DNA from: Leeuwenhoekiella sp.
GTDB taxonomy: Bacteria; Bacteroidota; Bacteroidia; Flavobacteriales; Flavobacteriaceae
Direction: 5' to 3'
Length of the DNA stretch: 64,000 nt
Assembly: GCA_002708845.1 (NCBI GenBank)
Contig: PAPI01000024.1
Span: forward strand, 124,001-188,000
Of this stretch, positions 27,155 through 34,432 are shown in pieces. The position numbers and the translations under genes are program-made. Numbering within the stretch: position 1 is the first letter of the stretch; the number at the start of each line of letters is the position of its first letter. A model generated the notes under the pieces. That model was not told where the DNA came from and did no database searches. It saw only the letters and a list, made by a program, of their open reading frames with translations.

Positions 27155-28306
27155 ATGGACCACAATTTGCAAAAAACCGTATTATTTCTGGTTTTTATTC
27201 TGTTGGGTTTAATACTTAAAGTAAAACTTAAAAATAAACAGGAGTTAGCCGGTATCAAGATGATAATTCTCAATCTTGCCCTACCTGCAACCATTTTTAT
27301 AGCGCTGCTGAGTATTGATGTTGAATTATCACTGCTCGTTTTACCCGTAATGGCTTTGGCGCTAAATGTTTTGCTATTTGCTCTTGCTCCTGCCCTTTTA
27401 AAATTTATTGGGCTTAAGCGCGGTACTGCAAACTTCAGAACCGCCCATTTGCTTATTCCTTCTCTGGCGCCGGGACTTAGCTGTTTTCCATTTATTCTTG
27501 AGTATTTAGGTGAAAGTTATCTGGCCAAGGCGGCAATGGCAGATTTAGGAAATAAAGTTTTTGTACTTCTCATTTTATATCTGATTGCGATGCGCTGGCA
27601 TTACAAAACTCAAGAAGTAAAAGGAACTTCTAATTCTAGTAAACTGAAGAATTTACTAATTGCTATGGTTACCGAACCCGTGAATCTCTTTATTGCAGCA
27701 GCCTTGATCTTATTGTTTTCAGGGTTTAGATTAGACACATTGCCCTATGTATTTTCAGAAGGATTATCCAAACTAAGTTTGTTGATGACACCGTTGGTGT
27801 TATTGTTTATAGGACTTTCGGTAAGTGTGAAACGCAACCAGTTTTTACAAATTCTTTCTCTTTTACTTGTGCGGGCAGGAATCGTGATCTTCTTTGCTCT
27901 AGCTGTTTGTTTTTTAGGGAATATTGCAATTGCAGAAGATCGCCTGTTGCTGGTAGCCTTTGGACTTAGCGCCTGTAGTTTCTGGCCATTTGCACACATA
28001 GCAGCGGTGGTTAGCCAAGAGACTGAAATTAAAAAGTTACGAAAAACCTTCAATCCCAATTATGCAATTAACATACTGGCGATTTCTTTTCCGCTGTCTG
28101 TTATGCTGATTTTAGTGGTTTTAGCTACAGGAGTGCACTTTGCTGATTTATTCCATTTGTTTCTTCTGGGATGTGCCTTATTTGGCTTTGGATTAACGTA
28201 TCCTCTTGCGCAGTATATTTACAGAAAATACCAGACTCGCGGAGTTGAAGATTTGCCTGTAGAAAACGAGCAATCCATCAGAATCAGAAGACTTTCAGAA
28301 AATTAG
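27155..28306 (+). CDS. AEC (auxin efflux carrier) family permease
   Basis: This 383-aa protein has about ten TM helices. The N-terminal helices and IKMIILNLALPATIFIALL fit the Mem_trans/AEC family (PF03547), as does the central break. Bacterial members carry dicarboxylates or other organic acids; the substrate here is unknown. It starts 2 bp after the HisC-like gene and is probably cotranscribed, which would pair a periplasmic aminotransferase with a transporter. The C-terminus is a short charged tail. Confidence 0.82.
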   Translation: MDHNLQKTVLFLVFILLGLILKVKLKNKQELAGIKMIILNLALPATIFIALLSIDVELSLLVLPVMALALNVLLFALAPALLKFIGLKRGTANFRTAHLLIPSLAPGLSCFPFILEYLGESYLAKAAMADLGNKVFVLLILYLIAMRWHYKTQEVKGTSNSSKLKNLLIAMVTEPVNLFIAAALILLFSGFRLDTLPYVFSEGLSKLSLLMTPLVLLFIGLSVSVKRNQFLQILSLLLVRAGIVIFFALAVCFLGNIAIAEDRLLLVAFGLSACSFWPFAHIAAVVSQETEIKKLRKTFNPNYAINILAISFPLSVMLILVVLATGVHFADLFHLFLLGCALFGFGLTYPLAQYIYRKYQTRGVEDLPVENEQSIRIRRLSEN

Positions 28307-28309
28307 ATT

Positions 28310-29020
28310 CTAAGGTTCCTGGTTTAAAAAGAGCTCCATACGTCTGGGTCTTTTATCTTTGTCCATATCTTTATTCTGACCTCGTTTGACTTTTAAGTCA
28401 GCTATTGGCTGAAATTCTGTAGCCAACTCGAGAGCTTTCTCCTCAAGACTTTCATCATAGTAAAACAGGGTATTTTCCAAAGCATAATCGCGAGTATCAA
28501 ATCTGGGCATCGCCTGAACCGTAGTGTCAGCTTCTAAATTATTTAAAGCGTTTCTCAGAAATGCATTTTCTTCTTTGAAAAAGACAATTACTTCATATTT
28601 TTTCTCCTCAACAGGCATATCTAATTGACGCATCATAATCTTATAATTATCAATGCGGGCAATAGTATCTAACAATAAATTTCTTAGTGTAGCTATATGT
28701 GTAAGATCTGTACTAATGGAATCCAGATAACGCGCTAACTTAACGTTATCGAGTGCTATGTCTGCAATAGAATCGTAAGCCCGCTTAATATTTGCAACAA
28801 GAGCCACGGTATTTTTATCAAGCGCAGCAAGACTGTCTCGGGTTGCTTCAATATGCTCATTCTTTTGTGCAAGTTCCAGATATGAAATTTCCAATTTGCG
28901 GTTCAGGTAAAATGCATTCCAAATTAATGCTGCAATAATTGAGGCGGCTATGATATAAAAGATTCGACTGCGCTTATCCCGCTTTTGAACTTCTGCAATG
29001 GCCTGATCGAGTGTTTTCAT
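28310..29020 (-). CDS. Single-pass membrane protein with coiled coil, in TIR cluster
   Basis: This 236-aa protein has a charged N-terminus, one TM at about 20-38 (FYIIAASIIAALIWNAFYL), then a long helical/coiled-coil region to about 120 with hydrophobic heptads. The C-terminal domain has no recognised family and a basic tail (KDKRPRRMELF). I do not recognise a homologue. It starts 3 bp after the TIR gene stop, so it is almost certainly cotranslated with the two TIR proteins. The coiled coil is most likely extracytoplasmic and may be a sensor or scaffold, but this is inference. Confidence 0.75.
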   Translation of the reverse strand: MKTLDQAIAEVQKRDKRSRIFYIIAASIIAALIWNAFYLNRKLEISYLELAQKNEHIEATRDSLAALDKNTVALVANIKRAYDSIADIALDNVKLARYLDSISTDLTHIATLRNLLLDTIARIDNYKIMMRQLDMPVEEKKYEVIVFFKEENAFLRNALNNLEADTTVQAMPRFDTRDYALENTLFYYDESLEEKALELATEFQPIADLKVKRGQNKDMDKDKRPRRMELFLNQEP

Positions 29021-29023
29021 AGT

Positions 29024-29875
29024 TTAAATGCTGGCAAGTCTTATAAAATCTGAATTCATGTTTTCAATATCTGCATCGGTAAGCTTTGAAATGGCTCGTT
29101 CCAGACGGTTTCTTTTAAGTTCAAAAAGTTCAATAAGCTGAATGCGACTGTCCCTGTCCCCTATTTTTCGGTAAATAAATAAACACGATACTGCAAAAAT
29201 GGCAAGTATGGTAAGTAACACCTGTTGTTCTGTATTTTGCTGAAGGCTTAAAAATTGTGTCTCCTGACTTAAAGCATTATTTATAAAGATTACTATCACG
29301 GCAATACTTAACAATCCGAGACCTACAAGCAGATGATACAGGCGTTTGACCCGTGATAAATGAAGCTTTTTTGCTTTGGCAATCTCCTCAGGTGAAATAA
29401 GGCGTTCCTCTAAAAATTCGGTATCTGAAAACGATTGTGGATTTGAATTTAACGCTTGTGAACTTCTTCCCACCTCATTGGTATCTACCTCCTTGCTTTC
29501 CTTTAAATCCTGAAGCAAGACCAAAAATCCCTCTTCTAAAGATTTGCTGCAGTCAATGTACTGAACCCTGCGCAGTAATAAGGGAACACGGCATTCTTCA
29601 AGCAACAGCGGAACTATCTTTTTCTTTTGTTCAAGGGCGCAGTCTATTTCGCTCAAAACATAGGTGGAGGCCACAGCAGGCTGTGATAAAAGTACCAATA
29701 CCGCGTTTGCTTCTTCAAGTGCATTTTGAATCGCGATATCCCAATGCGTGCCAGGCTCCAGATTGAGTAGATCAAGCCAGACCGCTACACCCTGTTCCTG
29801 AAGCCGTTGAGCCAGATCAAGAGCGATTTCTTTATTCTTACGCGAATAACTTATAAAAAGTGTTTTAGACTTCAT
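29024..29875 (-). CDS. Membrane-anchored TIR domain protein (C-terminal TM hairpin)
   Basis: In this 283-aa protein, residues 3-125 form a TIR domain (FISYSRKNKEIALDLAQRL, VWLDLLNLEPGTHWD, and SEIDCALEQKKKIVPLLLEECRVPLLLRRVQYID). Glu76 occupies the position of the NADase catalytic Glu in TIR enzymes. A Ser/Glu-rich linker leads to two TM helices (about 181-201 and 219-236) and a charged C-terminal helix. TIR proteins cleave NAD+ or act as adaptors, and activity here is not proven. It aligns without gaps with the next TIR protein over the first 110 residues. It is 17 bp downstream of that gene. Confidence 0.88.
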   Translation of the reverse strand: MKSKTLFISYSRKNKEIALDLAQRLQEQGVAVWLDLLNLEPGTHWDIAIQNALEEANAVLVLLSQPAVASTYVLSEIDCALEQKKKIVPLLLEECRVPLLLRRVQYIDCSKSLEEGFLVLLQDLKESKEVDTNEVGRSSQALNSNPQSFSDTEFLEERLISPEEIAKAKKLHLSRVKRLYHLLVGLGLLSIAVIVIFINNALSQETQFLSLQQNTEQQVLLTILAIFAVSCLFIYRKIGDRDSRIQLIELFELKRNRLERAISKLTDADIENMNSDFIRLASI

Positions 29876-29892
29876 TTAAATGAAAAGGTCTG

Positions 29893-31185
29893 TTAATTCA
29901 CAAAACGATCTTCTGAAAATTTTATCTTAACCCAGTAAGAGCTGCCACTTTCAATCACTTCCTCTATTAGTACCAGTGATTTTGGACGCACCGAACCTTT
30001 TACCGTATTAAAAGCCGCAGTTCCCTGTTCGCTTGAGCCTCTTATGGTTCTGGTAGCATTTGCCGCATAAAAGCTATTGGCTTTTGGTATACCATCATCT
30101 TCCTCTTCAAATGCCGGGTCAAAGTAATTACTATACTTACTTCCGTAGTACACATATCCCGATTTGTCTAAGGATGACAAAAGCTCTTCGCGCGCTTTAT
30201 CCCGATATTCTGAGTCAGGATGTGTTTTGTAGAAATTGAGATAGTTTGCATATTGATTAAGCAGTTTTACAGCCTCCCATTTCTTTTGTTCTTCGGCAAG
30301 CGCTAACTCTTCGGGTGTGGGTTCAGGTTCAGGCTCAGGCTCGTTGATTACTACGACCTCAGGTTTAGGTTTAAGGCTATCTAGTTTTGTTTGAGCCAGA
30401 GCTAAGTGATCACAGGGATTAAAAGTTTTAATATGGGCCTCAAAGAGCTGAGCATCAGTTTTATTTTGAATCAGTTTCCAGTCAGTCTCATCAGCAGTTT
30501 CGGCAATCTGCTTATCTGCATCAGGATTTGAAGTGATTTTAATTAATGACCAAATAGCGATTCCCAGAGCAACTACGGCTAGAGTACCATACAAAAGCGT
30601 CTTTGAAGATTTCTTTTCTGTATTTGAAGTAGATGCATCGGTTGATTGACCTGATGATACGGGTATTTCATATTTTTTAGAATCTGTAGGCGGGCTTGTG
30701 ATTCGATCAGGCTGGGGTGTGTTTTCAACTGAAGGCCTATCTTCCACCTTGTCAATCAGATTATGGTCTGCTGCGGTATCAGAAAGTTTGGAAGCCACCC
30801 GATCCTCAAGACCTAAAGATGCAATGAGTGTATTTAATGCCTGATTTCGGTTTCCTGTGAAATCAGCAAACTGAAGTCTTCGCAGTCGAAATGGAATATC
30901 ACATTCTTCAAGTAAAATAGGTACAACCCGCTTTTTTTCTTCTAATGCGAACGAAACTTCATCCATTACATTAGCAGACTCTACGGAAGCTTTAGAAAGT
31001 ATTACTAAAAGAGTGCTGCTTTTAAAAAGAGCCTGCTCAATACTTTTATCCCAGCGCGAGCCGGGTTGAATATCTAACTGATCGAGCCAGACTTTTGCAC
31101 CTGCCTCCCGCAGACTTTGAGCAAGATGAATGACAAAATCAGAGTCTTGCCTTGAATAACTAAAAAAAATAGTACCGGTATTCAT
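29893..31185 (-). CDS. Membrane-anchored TIR domain protein with extracytoplasmic C-terminal region
   Basis: The protein is 430 aa from the ATG at 31185, which gives MNTGTIFFSYSRQD; an upstream in-frame Met adds 24 unconserved residues. It has a TIR domain at 1-125 with a putative catalytic Glu at 76 (DEVSFALEEKKRVVP), a disordered Ser/Thr/Pro-rich linker, one TM at about 196-216, a low-complexity Glu-Pro run at about 282-289, and helices at about 290-340. The C-terminal end (VKGSVRPKSLVLIEEV, SYWVKIKF) could be an SH3-like fold, which is uncertain. It is the first gene of the TIR-TIR-coiled-coil unit. Confidence 0.87.
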   Translation of the reverse strand: MNTGTIFFSYSRQDSDFVIHLAQSLREAGAKVWLDQLDIQPGSRWDKSIEQALFKSSTLLVILSKASVESANVMDEVSFALEEKKRVVPILLEECDIPFRLRRLQFADFTGNRNQALNTLIASLGLEDRVASKLSDTAADHNLIDKVEDRPSVENTPQPDRITSPPTDSKKYEIPVSSGQSTDASTSNTEKKSSKTLLYGTLAVVALGIAIWSLIKITSNPDADKQIAETADETDWKLIQNKTDAQLFEAHIKTFNPCDHLALAQTKLDSLKPKPEVVVINEPEPEPEPTPEELALAEEQKKWEAVKLLNQYANYLNFYKTHPDSEYRDKAREELLSSLDKSGYVYYGSKYSNYFDPAFEEEDDGIPKANSFYAANATRTIRGSSEQGTAAFNTVKGSVRPKSLVLIEEVIESGSSYWVKIKFSEDRFVN

Positions 31186-31388
31186 AATCGTTTCTGTTAG
31201 TGGGCTGCTTCCATGTTTCAGAAAGCGACCTGAAAACACGTGACTATAGGGAGACACGCATTTAAAATTGTGATTATCAGATTTGGGGTACTTTTATTGG
31301 CTCCGCCAAAAAATATTATATATAAGGCTTGCCTTAAAATCGAGTCATTGTTACCTTTTAGATGTGTATTGGGGTAGCCTCTGTAAAT

Positions 31389-31610
31389 TCACTGTATTTC
31401 ATATGTCTTTTTAAATATAGCATCATCACATGCATAGAGTTCACCCTGAATGCCTTCCATCAACCAGTCACCGGGTTTTCCCTGCATCATTCCTTCAAGC
31501 GTTTTAACCTGAAAAGCCTCCTGTATTTGAATGCAATTTACAGGTATGGGTTTTTTTACAGCTTTTTGCCAGTCACCTGAAACATCAGACTTTTTATTGA
31601 AGGTTTTCAT
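31389..31610 (-). CDS. Small PGDYG/phage-type protein
   Basis: This 73-aa protein has the pattern KKPIPVNCIQIQ, VKTLEGMMQGKPGDWLMEGIQGELYACDDAIFKKTYE. It resembles small phage and prophage proteins (PGDYG-type, with the consensus GDW-x-GxxGExYpC...IFxxTYE). The function is unknown. Its place between the caspase gene and the TIR genes may be incidental. The opposite strand is also open here but lacks any family resemblance. Confidence 0.7.
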   Translation of the reverse strand: MKTFNKKSDVSGDWQKAVKKPIPVNCIQIQEAFQVKTLEGMMQGKPGDWLMEGIQGELYACDDAIFKKTYEIQ

Positions 31611-31675
31611 AAATAATCTATTTATAGATAAGACTGATAGTCTTAAATACCTATAAGGCTTTAGGCATTAGTAAA

Positions 31676-33862
31676 TTACGACAAAAAATTTGTATCCAGG
31701 AATTGAATGAATGGGTCTTTAGGGTTATTGGTTTCCATCAACTGCGTATAGGCCGCGTAGGCATTGGTATAAATAGAAAGTTTTTCACGGGGCCCGGCCA
31801 GCACTACCGCCTTTTCATAAAAGCTTTTTGAGGAATCAAAATTCCCGAGATATAAATGCGCTTCACCCAAAGTAGCCAGTTTCCAAAGGCTCTCAAAATT
31901 GTCTTCATCGCACGAATTGAGGGCTTTTTTGGCATAGTGAGTCATTTTGCCGTGATCGTCATTTACAATCAGGCTTAAGAATGCCAGATTGATTGCGTGG
32001 TAATAAATTTGACGGCAGTCTACATTTCCTTCTGCCAGTTCAAGCGCTTTAGTATAGTATTTGGTTGCTGCCTGGCCGTCTTCAGTTTTAAATTCTTTTA
32101 AATATTTCCGTTTGAACCGGCCTCCCAAAACTCCCATAACATCTGAATCTGCCTTAGATAAAGGATGTTTACTCAAAATAGCAATCGCATCGTCTGACCT
32201 TCCCAGTTCTTCCAAAGCATAAACCAATTGCTCAAGGCCGCGTTTATCGAGTTCCTGTGCTTTAGGTTCAAATTTCTCAACAACCGCCTGAAATTCGCCT
32301 GTTACCAGGCTTTTATCTACCGCATCGGTTTGTTCAGCTGGAAGCTCCTGATTAAAAAGACTACTTACCAGACTCATCACTTCATCATCCTCTGATTTTG
32401 GTTTAATCATAGAAAAATGTGATCCCTGAATCATCAACGTATTTTCCTCCTGAAAAGGTCCAAAAACAGACTCCGTGGTAACATACTCATCATTAACCGC
32501 GGCAATTACCTTAAAATCAAAAGGATAGTTTTTAAACCGCCCGGACCAATCTTTACGTAAGCCCTGAATAAACTCACCTGAAGCATCCAGATCCCTGTAT
32601 TTTTTGTTGAAAATACGATCTAAAAAGCCCGATTTTAATCCGGCACTGGGTGTGCCGAATAACATCACGTGACTCAGGTCTTTGAGCCTGCTTTCCTTCA
32701 ATTCAATCAGTGCTTTCTGCACGACGAGTCCGCCGGTACCGTGGGCTACAATCGCAATTTTCTCGTATTGTCTGAAGCGAAATTTAAGACAGGTCGTTAG
32801 ATAATCTGCCAGTTTCTCGATATCTTCAGCATCTGCCCAGATGCTTTTGCCCAGGTGTGGTGCGACATATTCTGAAAAGCCAAAGGGAAACATATCCCAG
32901 GCATCAAAACGATCATCTTCCATTAAAAAACGTGGCATATCACCAAAACTCGCAGCACCTTCTCCTACAAAACCATGCACAAACAAAATCGCAGATTTGG
33001 CATCTTTGCGCTTCCTGAACGCTGTAATCACCTCAGGTTTATGCGATTTATCTACCGTTCGTTTTTGAGCAGGAGCTGCAGGATCTACTTGAGAACGCAA
33101 TTCCTGCGGAATGTAACTCAATACAAAGTCATCGTAGATCTGTAAATTAGCATAAGGTCGTTGAACGGGCTTTCGCTCTGGTACTTTTTTAAAGATGTAC
33201 TGAAACACTTCAGAAATACGCACAAATTCTTCATCAAAATTCTCCTTATGCTTTCCTTTTAAAACTTCAATAAGGCATTTTGTAAACAGGCTGTTGTGAT
33301 CACCGTCCAGAATCCAGGATAATTCATTTTCCCGGCACGAGGATAGTATTGACATTCCTTTACCATCATCTACCTCCTGTGCAAGACCTTCCGGACTGTT
33401 AAGTTTACCTACGGTCTCTGAAACACCACTTCCCACTTCCCCTCGGGTCATTCCGGCTGCATGGCAACAGTCTAGAAAGAATATCAATCTCCGGGAATTG
33501 ATCTTATTTATCTTTTCTTTGAGTTCTTCGGCTTTTACCCACGTCGTATCGTATTCATCGGCGTCAAAATCATTAGGTACCAGATAAAACTGATTCCAGG
33601 GTTCGTAAAATCCACCGTGACCCGAGTAAAAAAGCATCACAGAAGAATCTTCATCAATTTTCTCAATAAGTTGGTCAAAACTGGAAAGTATACCCTCACG
33701 GGTTGCATTTTTTTCGGTTAAGAGAATGATATTTTCTTCTGGATATCCTGCAAGTTTTTCATCTACAAGGATATTGTAAATTGCGGTCGCATCTAATACC
33801 GTTGTAGGTAAATCATTTCCCACACCTATAATCAGCGCATATGCATTAGCTAGTTTACTCAT
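31676..33862 (-). CDS. Caspase-like protease (C14) fused to hydrolase-like domain and TPRs
   Basis: This 728-aa protein has a caspase/metacaspase p20 domain at about 5-250 with the dyad His82 (FYSGHGG) and Cys133 (LDCCHAAG). An alpha/beta-hydrolase-like domain of the DUF676/SERAC1 type lies at about 288-525 (ILFVHGFVGEG), but its nucleophile elbow reads AHGTGG, with Gly375 in the expected Ser position. TPR-like repeats run from about 550 to 720. There is no signal peptide or TM, so it is cytoplasmic. It is in line with a small membrane protein (9 bp upstream) and a TolB/TPR membrane protein. The architecture points to regulated proteolysis in a signalling or cell-death-like pathway. The substrate is unknown. 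Confidence 0.88.
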   Translation of the reverse strand: MSKLANAYALIIGVGNDLPTTVLDATAIYNILVDEKLAGYPEENIILLTEKNATREGILSSFDQLIEKIDEDSSVMLFYSGHGGFYEPWNQFYLVPNDFDADEYDTTWVKAEELKEKINKINSRRLIFFLDCCHAAGMTRGEVGSGVSETVGKLNSPEGLAQEVDDGKGMSILSSCRENELSWILDGDHNSLFTKCLIEVLKGKHKENFDEEFVRISEVFQYIFKKVPERKPVQRPYANLQIYDDFVLSYIPQELRSQVDPAAPAQKRTVDKSHKPEVITAFRKRKDAKSAILFVHGFVGEGAASFGDMPRFLMEDDRFDAWDMFPFGFSEYVAPHLGKSIWADAEDIEKLADYLTTCLKFRFRQYEKIAIVAHGTGGLVVQKALIELKESRLKDLSHVMLFGTPSAGLKSGFLDRIFNKKYRDLDASGEFIQGLRKDWSGRFKNYPFDFKVIAAVNDEYVTTESVFGPFQEENTLMIQGSHFSMIKPKSEDDEVMSLVSSLFNQELPAEQTDAVDKSLVTGEFQAVVEKFEPKAQELDKRGLEQLVYALEELGRSDDAIAILSKHPLSKADSDVMGVLGGRFKRKYLKEFKTEDGQAATKYYTKALELAEGNVDCRQIYYHAINLAFLSLIVNDDHGKMTHYAKKALNSCDEDNFESLWKLATLGEAHLYLGNFDSSKSFYEKAVVLAGPREKLSIYTNAYAAYTQLMETNNPKDPFIQFLDTNFLS

Positions 33863-33871
33863 AAGATGTGT

Positions 33872-34381
33872 TTAATTGCGTATGCTTTGATACAATTGAT
33901 CAACAACCACTACCTGAGAGTCTGTAACAGAATGGTCTGCTGAGTTCACAAGATCAAGTGTTGTAGTGATGCTTTGTTGCTGTTGAAATGTCAACGCCCC
34001 TATTTCTGCCAGTTGCGTAGTGAGACTTGCAGGATCCTGACCATTTGTTTGAATTTTGCAAGCTTCGGCTTTGTCAATGATAAACTTTTGCAGCTCTTTT
34101 TTAATGTTCAAGATGCGTTCATACGGCGAACCCTGTACAGCTCCAGAAGCACTTTTTGATTGCGCTCTAATTTGCGGAGCCATCTTGCTTAAAAGTGCCT
34201 TAGCTTCATCTATTTTATTTTGGAAAGTCATTGAGATGCCTGAAGCACTCGCATCAAGTGATTGCATCCTGTTAATGGCTCCACCAAAAAAAGTTTTGAA
34301 TTTAAAAACGATAATAAGAAGTGTTAACGGCCAGATGATCACGCTAATCAGCTGAACCAAATCTCCAAAAGTTACAGTCAT
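33872..34381 (-). CDS. Small membrane protein upstream of the caspase gene
   Basis: This 169-aa protein has one TM near the N-terminus (about 8-27, LISVIIWPLTLLIIVFKF), then a soluble, mostly helical region rich in Ala, Gln and Ser with helices around 50-75 and 85-110. I do not recognise the family. The 9-bp spacing to the caspase gene suggests cotranslation. It could be a membrane tether or regulator of the caspase, but this is inferred only from position. Confidence 0.72.
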   Translation of the reverse strand: MTVTFGDLVQLISVIIWPLTLLIIVFKFKTFFGGAINRMQSLDASASGISMTFQNKIDEAKALLSKMAPQIRAQSKSASGAVQGSPYERILNIKKELQKFIIDKAEACKIQTNGQDPASLTTQLAEIGALTFQQQQSITTTLDLVNSADHSVTDSQVVVVDQLYQSIRN

Positions 34382-34432
34382 ACTAAAGTTGGTTTTTATT
34401 TGTTTGACTTATTCTAATCAATCTCAGCCTGT

